From Frigididesulfovibrio sp031553235 (lineage in GTDB: Bacteria; Desulfobacterota; Desulfovibrionia; Desulfovibrionales; Desulfovibrionaceae), in the NCBI GenBank assembly GCA_031553235.1, contig JAVBLS010000018.1, forward strand, positions 1 through 64,000: a stretch of DNA of 64,000 nucleotides. The letters run 5' to 3'. This document shows positions 26,601 through 35,541 of this stretch, piece by piece (the first letter of the stretch is position 1; each line of letters begins with the position of its first letter). Position numbers and translations under genes: made by a program. The notes beneath the pieces were generated by a model. It was not told the DNA's origin, ran no database searches, and worked only from the letters and a program-made list of their open reading frames with translations.

Positions 26601-27174
26601 CGGCATAGCCCGAGGGGTAAATGTCCAAAATGTCGCCGCGCACGGAAATTTCGCCCGGCCCGCCGACAAGCGGCACTCGCTTGTAGCCCCAATCCACGGC
26701 CTGATCCAGGACCAGATCCGGGGCCATGTCCATGCTTTTGTACAGTCGCAGTTCGTGTCCATCGAAGATGTCCACCGGCGGCAGACGCAGCAGCAGATTA
26801 TCGGCTGTGGCGATAAAAGCCTGATGGGGCTTGCGCGTCTGCAGGGCATACAGAGCGGCGGTGCGTTCGGCCCAGCCGCTTTTGCCGCCCGCCCCGGCCG
26901 GGTGCCTGGGTAGGGTGATACAGGGCTGCTCCCACATGGGTGCGCCGGGTTCGGCGCTTTCTTTGGCAAAGAGGTTGAACAGGGCGCGCAGTTCGATCAA
27001 CTCCTGCGCATCGCGGGCAATGAGGGCCACGGGCAGGCCGGCGCGCAGCAACTCGTGGGCCAGACGGACGCGCGCACCCGAACCGGCCCTGTTGACCGTA
27101 CAGAAAGCGGCTCCGGGCGCACACAAAAGGGAAAGCAAAGGAGAAAGCGGCAAGGACGGACCTCGATTGAGCAT
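23608..27174 (-). CDS. mfd: Transcription-repair coupling factor
   Basis: A protein of about 1188 residues. The N-terminal UvrB-like module has lost its helicase motifs, as in other Mfd proteins. The RNA polymerase interacting domain follows (FLVHRDYGVAAFAGL). The translocase core has Walker A GDVGFGKTEVALRAAF, then DEEQRFGV and the later ESGLDFPRANTLIVDQA motif. The C-terminal TRCF domain is complete. Mfd removes stalled polymerase and recruits UvrA. The start at 27174 gives the usual N-terminus but lacks a strong ribosome site. It opens the long cluster ending at glyS. Confidence 0.95.
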   Translation of the reverse strand: MLNRGPSLPLSPLLSLLCAPGAAFCTVNRAGSGARVRLAHELLRAGLPVALIARDAQELIELRALFNLFAKESAEPGAPMWEQPCITLPRHPAGAGGKSGWAERTAALYALQTRKPHQAFIATADNLLLRLPPVDIFDGHELRLYKSMDMAPDLVLDQAVDWGYKRVPLVGGPGEISVRGDILDIYPSGYAGPLRLEFFGDTLEDLRRFDPASQRSVTGVEELTLLPVAPVIVDKALRAAAEAFHKKEAKAGRLDENALYTLHRAMDAGGAGIFAGHFYPDASHLEDRLPKDVVFLLPGRRELTDTLEEAEQALSSHLEATSGLPRSLALRPPAAALALLEASPRAYFEPLRFGIEPDAGTDLAETEYSSFQELFPRPEALDHPWRHLTAVLTAWAARSGNAAFGEWSPAEGAVAAHKRGPGRLILCFSGERTRNRFLKLAEQENIQPRLRLQEGESGLFALIAPFRRGLYLDFENTLILGEDVLQPQPIKGAPRPAGVFQGLDRYDTLAEGDFLVHRDYGVAAFAGLHRLNLGGTENDYLLLLYSGDDKLYLPVDRLSLIQRFKGADGARPVPDRLGGTSWSSGKEKARKAIEQIAADLVEMYALRKVVKGFRYMPLGAMYREFEASFGFEETPDQARAIDEVLADMEKPEPMDRLVCGDVGFGKTEVALRAAFRAALDGRQAALLCPTTVLAEQHHQTFRSRLAGFPVNVGMLSRFVSKGKQKEVLETAARGGIDILIGTHRLLSKDVVLPNLGLLILDEEQRFGVRHKERLKELRKNVDALTLTATPIPRTLQLSLSGIRELSVIETPPQDRRPVATALIERDDAVLKTVMERELERQGQIFWVYNRVQGLERAAEYVKKLVPHARVGMAHGQMNETALETAMHKFWLGELDVLVCTAIIESGLDFPRANTLIVDQAHLFGLGQLYQLRGRVGRSDRQAFAVFVTPDLNRLADQARERLKIILEMDYLGAGFQVAMEDLRLRGAGNILGESQSGHMNRLGLDLFLEMLEEAVAKLRGRPVQITAETELSLGIPAFIPETYMTDNRERLRYYKLLSSALSDEARRDLEFEMRDRFGPLPAELETFTAVLGFKAYLSSIGVQKADIYPDRLRLSFGPEARLDPAALVAFVAAKGAEGLAVRLHPPAVLELPLAVASDPTMGLAKGKTLLAELERATHPTVAGPPESV

Positions 27175-27317
27175 TTGAGAAAAACGGCACGGACGGGTGC
27201 GCGAAAAATGCGTCCCCGCATAGGGCTTAGGCGTCAAGTAAAACCTGTTTTGCCGCAAAGCAAGAAAAAATCGCCGCCGGAACGAACCGACGGCAACTTT
27301 TTCTTGGGGCGCATGGG

Positions 27318-27791
27318 CTACATTTGGCCCAGAGCTTCCATATCTTCGCTGGAAAGAAGTTTGTCGAGATCCAGGAGAATCAGCAGGCGGTCCTGCAGTT
27401 TGCCCACGCCGCTGATGTACTCCGACTCGACTCCGGCCACCACGGGAGGCGGTGGTTCCACCGTGCCGGCGGGTATGCGCAGCACCTCGGAGACGGAATC
27501 GACCACAAACCCGACGATCATGTTGTTGATCTCAATGACGATGAGCCGGGTATGCTTGTCGTGGGGTTTTGAATCCAGCCCGAAGCGCCGGCGCAGGTCG
27601 ATAATGGGAATGACCTTGCCGCGCAGATTGATGACCCCTTCGACAAAGACGTCGGCCCGGGGCACTTTGGTGATCTCCATGGTACGGATGATTTCCTGCA
27701 CCTTCAAGATATCGACCCCGAATTCCTCCTCGCCGATGCTGAACGTCACCAACTGCAACAGTTCGTCATCCTGCTTTTTTGTGTGATCCAT
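27318..27791 (-). CDS. cheW: Chemotaxis coupling protein CheW
   Basis: A 157-residue single CheW domain. It has LVTFSIGEEEFGVDILKVQEI at the start, here only partly quoted, and the hallmark VINLRGKVIPIIDLRRRFG, with a late GFVVDSVSEVLRI strand. It links methyl-accepting receptors to the CheA kinase. No other chemotaxis gene is within the window. GAGG six bases before the ATG supports the chosen start. Confidence 0.95.
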   Translation of the reverse strand: MDHTKKQDDELLQLVTFSIGEEEFGVDILKVQEIIRTMEITKVPRADVFVEGVINLRGKVIPIIDLRRRFGLDSKPHDKHTRLIVIEINNMIVGFVVDSVSEVLRIPAGTVEPPPPVVAGVESEYISGVGKLQDRLLILLDLDKLLSSEDMEALGQM

Positions 27792-27961
27792 ATCCACCTC
27801 GTGCGGCTTGCCGAACATTCCGCAAACAGATGCGGTCCGGTTTTGTGATTCGCTTCACCATAGCCTCAAGGAGAAATGATGTCACGGCTTTTTTCACATC
27901 GGCGGTCTATTATCATCTGCCCTGCCGTTCTCCTTGCCGGGAAAACTTTTTCTACCGTATA

Positions 27962-29305
27962 TCAGTCGCGTACCGCATCGCCCCGTCCAACGCAAAAATA
28001 TGCGAACCCCCTGCGGGCCATGTCGCGCGGATTGTACAAATTACGGCCGTCAAAGATGGTCGGGACATGCAACAGGCTTTTTAGGCGGTCAAAGTCCGGC
28101 GAGCGGAACTGGTTCCACTCCGTGGCTGTGAGCAGGGCATCGGCACCGGCGGCCGCTTCGTACTGATCGTCCACAATGCTCACCCCGGAGTTGCCGGCAT
28201 ATACGGCCCTGGCGTTGGCTCCTGCCACGGGATCGTACCCCCGGACCTTGACCCCGGCCATGCTCAAGACATCAATGACCACCAGAGGGGCCGATTCACG
28301 GATATCGTCGGTGTTGGCCTTGAAGGCCAGGCCCCAGACGGCCACGGTCTTGCCGGCCGCCCCGCCCAGGCGCTCGAAATAGGCCAGGATGCGCTCGGCC
28401 ATGCGGCGTTTCTGGCGGTCGTTGACCTTGTCCACGGCTTCCATGAGCATGGGCCCGGCGCCGGCCTCGCGGGCCGTGCGGATCAACGCCTTGACGTCCT
28501 TGGGGAAGCAGGACCCGCCGTAGCCCATGCCGGGGTAAATGAAATGGTGCCCGATGCGCTGATCTGCCGCAATGCCGGCCCGAACTTCGCGCACGTCCGC
28601 GCCCACCCGTTCGCAGATGGCCGCGATTTCGTTGATGAAGGAAATTTTCACGGCCAGCATGCAGTTGGCGGTATATTTGGTCATTTCGGCGCTGCGCACG
28701 CTCATGCGCATGAACTTGTCGCGGGTGCGGGCAAAAGGCGTATACAGTTCGCGCATCTTTTCCGCGGCCGCTTCGGAGTCCGTGCCCACGACCACCCGAT
28801 CCGGCTTCATGAAGTCGTTGACAGCATCGCCTTCCTTGAGGAATTCGGGGTTGGAAACCACTTCGGCCCGGAAGGGAACGCCACGTTTGGCCAGTTCTTC
28901 TTCCAGAGCGGTCCGGACGGTGTCGGCCGTGCCCACAGGCACGGTGGACTTGTCTACCACAATAAGATCGTTGCCCATGTTCCGGCCGATGTCGCGGGCG
29001 GCCGCGACCACGTACTGCAAATCGCACGAACCATCCTCGCCCGGCGGGGTGCCCACGCAAATAAAAACGATTTCCACGTCGGCCAGGGCATCGACGGCCT
29101 CGCCGGTGAAGCGCAGGCGACCGTCGGCCCGGCCCCGCCGCACCAGGTCTTCCAAGCCGGGCTCATAGATGTGCAATTGCCCGGCGTTCAAAGCGCGCAC
29201 CACTGCGGGATTCACGTCCAGGCAAGCCACGGTGTTGCCCATTTCCGCCAGGCAGGCTGCGGCCACCAGTCCGACGTATCCCGTACCGACAATGCAAATG
29301 CGCAT
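27962..29305 (-). CDS. ugd: UDP-glucose 6-dehydrogenase
   Basis: A 447-residue UDP-glucose/GDP-mannose dehydrogenase family protein. The NAD-binding N-terminus is MRICIVGTGYVGLVAAACLA, and the nucleophilic cysteine lies in GYGGSCFPKDVKALI. The C-terminal UDP-binding domain includes FEWNQFRSPDF-like TEWNQFRSPDF. It oxidises UDP-glucose to UDP-glucuronate for capsule or LPS sugars. The length fits Ugd better than GDP-mannose dehydrogenase. AAGGA before the ATG and a clear upstream promoter support an independent transcript. Confidence 0.9.
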   Translation of the reverse strand: MRICIVGTGYVGLVAAACLAEMGNTVACLDVNPAVVRALNAGQLHIYEPGLEDLVRRGRADGRLRFTGEAVDALADVEIVFICVGTPPGEDGSCDLQYVVAAARDIGRNMGNDLIVVDKSTVPVGTADTVRTALEEELAKRGVPFRAEVVSNPEFLKEGDAVNDFMKPDRVVVGTDSEAAAEKMRELYTPFARTRDKFMRMSVRSAEMTKYTANCMLAVKISFINEIAAICERVGADVREVRAGIAADQRIGHHFIYPGMGYGGSCFPKDVKALIRTAREAGAGPMLMEAVDKVNDRQKRRMAERILAYFERLGGAAGKTVAVWGLAFKANTDDIRESAPLVVIDVLSMAGVKVRGYDPVAGANARAVYAGNSGVSIVDDQYEAAAGADALLTATEWNQFRSPDFDRLKSLLHVPTIFDGRNLYNPRDMARRGFAYFCVGRGDAVRD

Positions 29306-29337
29306 ATCATTTCCTTTTTTGGCAAAAAATTTTGGGT

Positions 29338-29367
29338 AGTATACGCTTCTCGGGCAACCCGCGTCAA
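29338..29367 (-). promoter_or_regulatory. Probable sigma-70 promoter of ugd
   Basis: On the minus strand TTGACG (29362-29367) precedes TATACT (29338-29343) by 18 bases. Both boxes are one base from consensus, and the -10 is 33 bases ahead of the ugd ATG at 29305. Confidence 0.65.
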
Positions 29368-29520
29368 TCTCCGACCAGGCGGTTGGAGCAAGCCAACGGC
29401 AAAGGTGCTGTCCTACTTCGACGGACGCGCAAGCGGGTTGCAGGCAAATCGGGCTGGAGCACAGGACACTTGACGCGGCGCACCTTCCAAGGCACGTATC
29501 TTTGATCCAAGGAGTCGTCC

Positions 29521-31203
29521 ATGCAGTCCCTGCCCCTGTTTGAAGCTTTGCCCACGCCGGAAGAGATGCGCCTTTGGGATCAGGCCGCCGAAACTCGCTT
29601 TGGCCTGTCCTCTTTCCTCTTGATGGAAAACGCCGCCCGCGAAGCTTTTGCCGTTCTGAATGAGAACTTTCCCCTGTGCGCCGGGCTGCAGGCTCTGGTG
29701 GTCATGGGTGGCGGCAACAACGGCGGCGACGGCGCGGCCCTGGCCCGCCGACTGCAGGAGACCGGATTGCGGGTGCAAATGGTCTGCGCCAAACCCGAAG
29801 ACGCTCTGCGTGGGGCCACGGCCGGCCACATGCTGTCGGCCAAAGTCTGCGGCGTGTCCTTTGCCCCGGCCGCCGACTTCCCGCCGGAGACCTGGGGCCG
29901 CCCGGACTTGGTGGTGGACGCCCTCACCGGCACCGGCATCAAGGGTGACCTGCGTGACGCCGAACTGGCCCTGGTGCGGGGCATAAACGCCCTGAAAGAG
30001 CATGCCTTTGTCTTTTCTCTGGATATTCCCAGCGGTTTGTGCGGTTATACCGGCAAACCCCGTCCCGAAGCGGTGCGCGCCGATCTAAGCGTGACCTTTG
30101 AGGCGGGTAAGCCCGGCCTGTTTTTTCCCGAGGCCGCACCTTACACCGGCAGAGTCGCGGTGCGGGCCATCGGTATTCCTCTGGGCGCGCGCGAAGTCGC
30201 GCCGCCCTCCTGGCGGCTCATTGCCCCACAGCCGGGCCCGGCCTTCATCCCCTCCCCTCTGCGCCACAAAGGTCAGGGCGGTCGGGTGCTGATCGTGGGC
30301 GGCTCGGCCGGCATGGCCGGAGCGCCGGTACTGGCCGGGCTCGGGGCTTTGCGGGCAGGGGCCGGGTTGGTCCATCTGGCCTTTCCCGGCGGCCTGACCC
30401 CGCCCTGCCCCCATCCGGAGCTTATGCTGCACGGCCTGGGCGACGGCACGACATGGAACGCAGCCGGAGCCGGATCCCTGCCGGAATTGCTCCATCGCCT
30501 GAGCCCCGGAGCCGTGGTCCTCGGACCAGGCCTGGGCCGCAACGTCGGCGCCCGTACGGTCGTCAAAAACCTGCTCGGCCTGGAGGACAGACCGCCGGTC
30601 ATCCTGGATGCCGACGCCCTGTCCTTTTTCCATCTGCCCGACGTCCGGCCCGAAGCCCAAAAAGCCCGCCAGGCCGAAGACTTGCCATTGAGCCTTCTGC
30701 AAGAAAACGACATTCTTACCCCGCACCCCGGCGAGATGGCCTCGCTTCTGCCCTGCTCCTTTTTTCCCGGCCTGGCCGGGCGACCGATCCAAGATGCCGC
30801 CGGGCTCAAGGTCTGCATCGGCGAGTTGCAGGAAGATCGCGCCGGGGCCATGCGAGCCTTTTTCCGGCAAAGCCCGACCGTGCTGACCCTCAAAGGCCCC
30901 GGCACCCTGGTGGGCCGGCGCGGCGCGCCCATCGGTCTTTGCCCCGTGGCTTCTTCGGCTCTGGGTACAGCCGGTTCGGGTGACGTGCTGGCCGGAGTCA
31001 TTGCCGCGCTCGCGGCCGCCGAACTGCCTTCTCTCGAAGCGGCCTGTCTCGGCGTGTACCTGCACGCGCGCGCGGGCCAATTGCTGGAACGCTCGGCCCC
31101 CCTGGGGCACCTGGCTTCCGAGATCGCCGGGGCCGTGCCGACGGCCCGGGCCGAGCTGTGTCGCAAGGCGGAACGTCATTTTGAGGTGGTTCCATGCGTC
31201 TGA
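29521..31203 (+). CDS. nnr: Bifunctional NAD(P)H-hydrate epimerase/dehydratase
   Basis: A 560-residue fusion. Residues 1 to about 220 are the YjeF-N epimerase (NnrE) with VVMGGGNNGGDGAALAR and DALTGTGIKGDL. From about 245 it is the ADP-dependent dehydratase (NnrD) with GGRVLIVGGSAGMAGAP and the ATP/ADP-binding GTAGSGDVLAGVIAAL near the end. Together they repair hydrated NADH and NADPH. It overlaps the tsaE start by ten bases, so translation is probably coupled; this pairing is widespread in bacteria. Confidence 0.95.
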   Translation: MQSLPLFEALPTPEEMRLWDQAAETRFGLSSFLLMENAAREAFAVLNENFPLCAGLQALVVMGGGNNGGDGAALARRLQETGLRVQMVCAKPEDALRGATAGHMLSAKVCGVSFAPAADFPPETWGRPDLVVDALTGTGIKGDLRDAELALVRGINALKEHAFVFSLDIPSGLCGYTGKPRPEAVRADLSVTFEAGKPGLFFPEAAPYTGRVAVRAIGIPLGAREVAPPSWRLIAPQPGPAFIPSPLRHKGQGGRVLIVGGSAGMAGAPVLAGLGALRAGAGLVHLAFPGGLTPPCPHPELMLHGLGDGTTWNAAGAGSLPELLHRLSPGAVVLGPGLGRNVGARTVVKNLLGLEDRPPVILDADALSFFHLPDVRPEAQKARQAEDLPLSLLQENDILTPHPGEMASLLPCSFFPGLAGRPIQDAAGLKVCIGELQEDRAGAMRAFFRQSPTVLTLKGPGTLVGRRGAPIGLCPVASSALGTAGSGDVLAGVIAALAAAELPSLEAACLGVYLHARAGQLLERSAPLGHLASEIAGAVPTARAELCRKAERHFEVVPCV

Positions 31204-31685
31204 GCCTGCGTTCCGCCGCCGCGACCCAAACCCTGGGCCGGGCCTTGGCCCAGGCCGTGGAGCGGGAGAACCTCAGGGTCTTCTTATTTTTTGGTGATCT
31301 CGGAGTGGGCAAAACCACACTGATCCGGGCTCTGGTCGAGGCTCTGCCGGGCGGAAAGAACGCAGAGACCTCAAGTCCGAGCTTTACCATCTGCAATATA
31401 TATTGTACGAAACCCACTGTTCATCATTTTGACCTCTATCGATTGGAGCCCGGTCTGCCGGACGAAAGCCTGGAAGAATCCCTGGACGACACAGGGATTC
31501 TGACCATAGTGGAATGGTCCGAACGCCTGCTTGCAGCGGGCCTGCCCGCCGACGGCCTGACGGTGAGCCTTGCTCGTGGGGAGAAAGAGGATGAGCGTGT
31601 GGCGGAACTTGCCGCTCTCGGCCCGGCAGGCGAACGTCTGCTGAAAAGCTTGGCCGGGGCGGCGGACGTTTTTTTCAGGACATAA
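31194..31685 (+). CDS. tsaE: tRNA threonylcarbamoyladenosine ATPase TsaE
   Basis: A 163-residue P-loop protein. The Walker A is FFGDLGVGKTTLIRAL, and the TsaE-specific switch features are SSPSFTICNIY and HHFDLYRL. The late VEWSERL corresponds to the conserved I.WPER motif. TsaE supports TsaBCD in the modification of tRNAs that read ANN codons. It lies between nnr and the aspartokinase gene. The family is usually 140-160 residues, and this one has a slightly longer tail. Confidence 0.93.
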   Translation: MRLSLRSAAATQTLGRALAQAVERENLRVFLFFGDLGVGKTTLIRALVEALPGGKNAETSSPSFTICNIYCTKPTVHHFDLYRLEPGLPDESLEESLDDTGILTIVEWSERLLAAGLPADGLTVSLARGEKEDERVAELAALGPAGERLLKSLAGAADVFFRT

Positions 31686-31695
31686 GGAACGTCTC

Positions 31696-32955
31696 ATGCG
31701 CATCATAGTGCAGAAATTCGGCGGCACTTCGGTGGCCGATCGCGAACGGCAAAAACATGTGCTGGCCAAGGTCGGGCAAGGCCTGGGCCAGGGGTGCAAG
31801 ATGATTGCGGTGCTTTCGGCCAGAGCCGGGGAAACGAACCGGCTGCTGGAACTGGCCCGCGAATGGTCCGACAATCCGGACCCGGCGGAACTCGACTCGC
31901 TGATCTCGACGGGCGAGCAAATTTCCACGGCCTTGTTTGCCATGCTTCTACGCGACAACGGCATCCGGGCTCGTTCCTTTCTGGGCTTCCAGATCGGCAT
32001 CGAAACCGACGACGAATTCGGCAAGGCCCGCATCCACAACATCGACAAGCAGCGCATCCTCAACTACTTCGGCAACTACGACGTGCTGGTGGTTTCCGGT
32101 TTTCAGGGCGTGACCGCGAATGGCCGCATCACCACTCTGGGCCGCGGCGGCTCGGACACCTCGGCCGTGGCCCTGGCCGCCGGGGTCGACGCTGAATTAT
32201 GTGAAATTTTTACAGATGTTGAAGGCGTGTTCACCACGGACCCCAACCTCTGCTCCACGGCCCGCAAGCTGGATCGCATTTCCTATGACGAAATGCTGGA
32301 AATGGCCAGCATGGGAGCCAAAGTGTTGGAAATCCGCTCGGTCGAGTTCGCCAAAAAATACAAGGTCCCGGTCCTGGTACGCAGCACATTCAGCGACAAT
32401 CCCGGCACCCTGGTGACCCAGGAGGATCCCAGCATGGAACATATTATGGTTTCCGGCATCGCCTATGACAAGGATCAAGCCCGTATCACCCTGCGCGCCG
32501 TGCCCGACAAGCCCGGCGTGGCCGCATCCATTTTCGGCCCCCTGGCCGAGGCCAAGGTCTCCGTGGACATGATCGTTCAGAACCCCAGCCGCGAAGGGGT
32601 GACGGACATGAACTTCACCGTTGGCCGCAAGGATCTGAAAAAGGCCCTGGAAGTTGTCGGGGAAATCAAGGACAAGGTCGGTGCCTTCGAGGTGTTGCAC
32701 GACGTCTACGTGGCCAAGATTTCGGCCATCGGCGTGGGCATGCGCAATCACTCGGGCGTGGCGGCCAAGGCCTTTGCCGCCCTGCAGGACGAGAACATCA
32801 ACATCATCATGATCAGCACTTCGGAAATCAAGATCAGCTGCCTGGTGGACGAGCGTTACACCGAACTGGCCGTGCGCACTCTGCACAACGCCTTTGAGCT
32901 GGATCACTGTTCCTACATGGAAGAAGCCGCCTGTGCGGAAGAAACGGGATCATGA
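31696..32955 (+). CDS. lysC: Aspartate kinase
   Basis: A 419-residue monofunctional aspartokinase. The kinase domain starts VQKFGGTSVADRER and includes STGEQISTALFAM and the GRGGSDTSAVALAAGVDAE loop. From about residue 265 there are two ACT domains for feedback control by lysine or threonine. It catalyses the first step to lysine, threonine, methionine and, with the neighbour, feeds isoleucine-related metabolism. AAGGA upstream supports the start. It overlaps the citramalate synthase ATG by four bases. Confidence 0.95.
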   Translation: MRIIVQKFGGTSVADRERQKHVLAKVGQGLGQGCKMIAVLSARAGETNRLLELAREWSDNPDPAELDSLISTGEQISTALFAMLLRDNGIRARSFLGFQIGIETDDEFGKARIHNIDKQRILNYFGNYDVLVVSGFQGVTANGRITTLGRGGSDTSAVALAAGVDAELCEIFTDVEGVFTTDPNLCSTARKLDRISYDEMLEMASMGAKVLEIRSVEFAKKYKVPVLVRSTFSDNPGTLVTQEDPSMEHIMVSGIAYDKDQARITLRAVPDKPGVAASIFGPLAEAKVSVDMIVQNPSREGVTDMNFTVGRKDLKKALEVVGEIKDKVGAFEVLHDVYVAKISAIGVGMRNHSGVAAKAFAALQDENINIIMISTSEIKISCLVDERYTELAVRTLHNAFELDHCSYMEEAACAEETGS

Positions 32956-34571
32956 AAAACATCATCATCTACGATACCACTCTGCGCGACGGCAACCAAG
33001 CCGAGGACGTCAACTTAAGCCTTGAGGACAAGATCAAGATCACCCTCAAGCTCGACGACTTCGGTATTGCCTACGTGGAAGGCGGCTGGCCCGGCGCGAG
33101 CCCGGTGGACACGGTCTATTTTCAGGAGATCGCGGGCTATAACCTGAAGCACGCGAAAATCGCCGCCTTCGGCTCGACCCACCACCCTTCACACACGGCC
33201 GAGACCGACCCCAACTTAAGCGCCATCGTGGCCGCCAAACCACAAGCCGCGACCATTTTCGGCAAGACCTGCGAGATTCATGCCCGCGAGGCCTTGCGGG
33301 TCAAACCCGAAGACTACCTGCCCGTGGTCGGCGCTTCGGTGGAGTTTCTGCGCAAGCGCCTGCCCGAAGTGATCTTTGACGCCGAGCACTTTTTCGACGG
33401 CTTCGCCCGCAGCCGCGACTACGCCCTGGCCGTGCTCAAAACCGCCTACGAGGCCGGAGCCTCCTGCTTGGTGTTGTGCGACACCAACGGCGGCGGCCTG
33501 CCCAACGACGTCGCCGCAGCCGTCAAAGAGGTGAAAAAACATCTGCCGAAAGCCGCCCTAGGCATCCATACGCACAACGACAGCGAACTGGCCGTGGCCA
33601 ATGCCGTGGCCGCCGTGGAAGCCGGGGCCGTCATGGTCCAGGGCACGATCAACGGTGTGGGCGAACGTTGCGGCAACGCCAACCTCTGCTCGATCATCCC
33701 GATTCTGGAATTGAAGGCCGACGGCAAATATCGCTGCCTGCCCCGAGGCCGGTTGGAGCTGCTGACCTCGATTTCGGCCTATGTCTCCGAAGTGGCCAAC
33801 ATGACGCCCTTCAGCAGGCAGCCCTTTGTGGGCCGCTCGGCCTTTGCCCACAAGGGCGGCATCCACGTCAGCGCGGTCAACCGCAACTCTTCGCTGTACG
33901 AACACATCGACCCCTCGACTGTGGGCAACCGGCAGCGCATTCTGCTCACCGAGCTGGCCGGGCGCAGCAACATCGTGTCCATGGCCAGGCGCTTCGGCTT
34001 CCACCTTAACAAGGACGAACCCGTGGTCAAAGGCCTGCTGGCCGAGCTCAAGCAAAAGGCCGCCGACGGCTACGATTACGCCGCTGCCGAGGCTTCGGTG
34101 GAACTGCTGCTGCTGCGCAAGCTGGCCAGGCGCGGGGTGCGCGACTTCTTCAAGCCCGTGCAGTTTCGTATTCTGGAATCCAAAATCGGGGCCGGCGGCG
34201 AGATCACTTCCGAAGCCACGGTCACCCTGGAGGTCGAAGGCGTGGTGGAACACACCGCCGCCGTTGGCGACGGCCCGGTCAACGCCATGGACAAGGCCCT
34301 GCGCAAGGCCCTGACCGGCTTTTACCCGCGCCTGAACGAGATGCGACTGGTGGATTTCAAGGTCCGGGTGCTCACGGCTGGCAACGGCGGCCAAGGCACG
34401 GCCTCCACCGTGCGGGTGCTGATCGAATCGGCCGACCACAGCCACAAATGGGTCACCGTGGGTGTCTCGTACGACGTCATCGAGGCCAGCCGACAGGCCC
34501 TGATGGATGCCGTAACATACAAGCTCTATAAGGACGAGAACGAAAAACGCCGTAGCGACGGGCAAGACTGA
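32952..34571 (+). CDS. cimA: Citramalate synthase
   Basis: A 539-residue HMGL-like enzyme. The start IIIYDTTLRDGNQAEDVNLS, divalent-metal HTHNDSELAVANAV and the C-terminal LeuA regulatory domain are present. The overall length and the E(D/G)V-type N-terminus fit the (R)-citramalate synthase branch rather than isopropylmalate synthase. It condenses pyruvate with acetyl-CoA for threonine-independent isoleucine synthesis. It is translationally coupled to lysC and closed by a strong terminator. Homocitrate synthase-type activity cannot be fully excluded. Confidence 0.88.
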   Translation: MKNIIIYDTTLRDGNQAEDVNLSLEDKIKITLKLDDFGIAYVEGGWPGASPVDTVYFQEIAGYNLKHAKIAAFGSTHHPSHTAETDPNLSAIVAAKPQAATIFGKTCEIHAREALRVKPEDYLPVVGASVEFLRKRLPEVIFDAEHFFDGFARSRDYALAVLKTAYEAGASCLVLCDTNGGGLPNDVAAAVKEVKKHLPKAALGIHTHNDSELAVANAVAAVEAGAVMVQGTINGVGERCGNANLCSIIPILELKADGKYRCLPRGRLELLTSISAYVSEVANMTPFSRQPFVGRSAFAHKGGIHVSAVNRNSSLYEHIDPSTVGNRQRILLTELAGRSNIVSMARRFGFHLNKDEPVVKGLLAELKQKAADGYDYAAAEASVELLLLRKLARRGVRDFFKPVQFRILESKIGAGGEITSEATVTLEVEGVVEHTAAVGDGPVNAMDKALRKALTGFYPRLNEMRLVDFKVRVLTAGNGGQGTASTVRVLIESADHSHKWVTVGVSYDVIEASRQALMDAVTYKLYKDENEKRRSDGQD

Positions 34572-34594
34572 GCCTTTCAACGGCGGCACAATCG

Positions 34595-34631
34595 CGAACG
34601 GCCGGAAGTATTGCTCCGGCCGTTCGTTTTT
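34595..34631 (+). terminator. Rho-independent terminator after cimA
   Basis: CGAACGGCCGG (34595-34605) pairs with CCGGCCGTTCG (34616-34626) around a ten-base loop, followed by TTTTT. It ends the nnr-tsaE-lysC-cimA message. Confidence 0.9.
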
Positions 34632-34659
34632 AGCCTGTTGCCGCTGACTTTCATTTTTC

Positions 34660-35520
34660 TCAGCCCCACAGCCGCATGACCGCCGCCCCGGCAAGCACCA
34701 GCAGAACCGCCGTTGCCCGGGCAAGGCTCAAGTGTTCCTTTAAAAAAGCCATAGCCAAAAGCATGCCAAAGACCACCGAGGTTTCGCGCAGGGCCGCCAC
34801 CTGGGCCACGGGCGCGCGAGTCATAGCCCAGAGAACGATGCCGTAGGCCGCCAAGCTGCAGGTGCCACCGAACAATCCATGGGTCCAGCGTTCCTGCACA
34901 TAGGAGATGTAGGCCCGGCGACGCACGGCCAGGGTAAACAGGGAAATACTCAGGGTATTCAGGCAGAACAGCAGACAAACGTAGGTATAGGCGCTGCCTG
35001 AAAGGCGCACGCCCCTGCCGTCCACCAAGGTATAAGCCGTAATGGTTGCGGCGCCTGCCAGGGCGCCGAAAAACGGCAGGCGTCGCCCCTTGGCTCTGGA
35101 GCCGCCGTTGCAGGCCAGAACGAGCACCCCCAGGCTGAGCAGGCAGACGCCGGCCCGGCCGCCAAAACTCAGGCTTTCGTCAAGCAGCAACGCGCCCACT
35201 CCGGCAGTGAGCAGCGGAGCCGCGCCGCGCATCAGCGTGTAGGCCCGGCTGAAATCGGCTTCTTTGTAGGTCAGGACCAGGAACAAATAGTAAAAGATGT
35301 GGATGCCTGCGGTACCTGCCAGATACGGCAGGCAGGCCGGGTTCGGCAAGGGCAAAAACGGCAACAGACACAGGGCGACCAGGGCGCCGCCGTTGGTGTT
35401 CAAGGCTGTTTCCAGAAGCTTGTCCCGGCCGCCCTTGATCAGGGCATTCCAGGTCGCGTGCAGCAGGGCCGAGGCCAGAACCAAACCGATGAGCAAGGCG
35501 CTCACGTCCGCTCCAGCCAC
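34660..35520 (-). CDS. EamA-family transporter
   Basis: A 286-residue inner-membrane protein of two five-helix halves. Visible features include LLHATWNALIKGG near the start and AYTLMRGAAPLLTAGVGALLLDE across the midpoint, with the second-half ETSVVFGMLLAMAFLKEHLS typical of DMT exporters. The start is a GTG with GAGTGGG upstream. It is not obviously co-functional with aroQ, whose stop is 22 bases ahead. Substrate unknown. Confidence 0.85.
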   Translation of the reverse strand: MAGADVSALLIGLVLASALLHATWNALIKGGRDKLLETALNTNGGALVALCLLPFLPLPNPACLPYLAGTAGIHIFYYLFLVLTYKEADFSRAYTLMRGAAPLLTAGVGALLLDESLSFGGRAGVCLLSLGVLVLACNGGSRAKGRRLPFFGALAGAATITAYTLVDGRGVRLSGSAYTYVCLLFCLNTLSISLFTLAVRRRAYISYVQERWTHGLFGGTCSLAAYGIVLWAMTRAPVAQVAALRETSVVFGMLLAMAFLKEHLSLARATAVLLVLAGAAVMRLWG

Positions 35521-35541
35521 GAATGCCCACTCACACGGCCA

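Noticed and set aside
27819..27961. Sigma-28 promoter or ncRNA between ugd and cheW
   Set aside because: A GCCGATGT-like box lacks a TAAA element 15 bases upstream, and the AAGGAGAA / TTCTCCTT pairing is too far apart to be convincing.
29470..29502. Sigma-70 promoter for nnr starting with TTGACG
   Set aside because: A -35-like box is present, but the closest -10-like sequence is 20 or more bases away.
34660..35520. EamA gene as a duplicate of the one at 509-1426
   Set aside because: Both share the family fold, but their sequences differ throughout and neighbours are unrelated, so a recent duplication is not supported.
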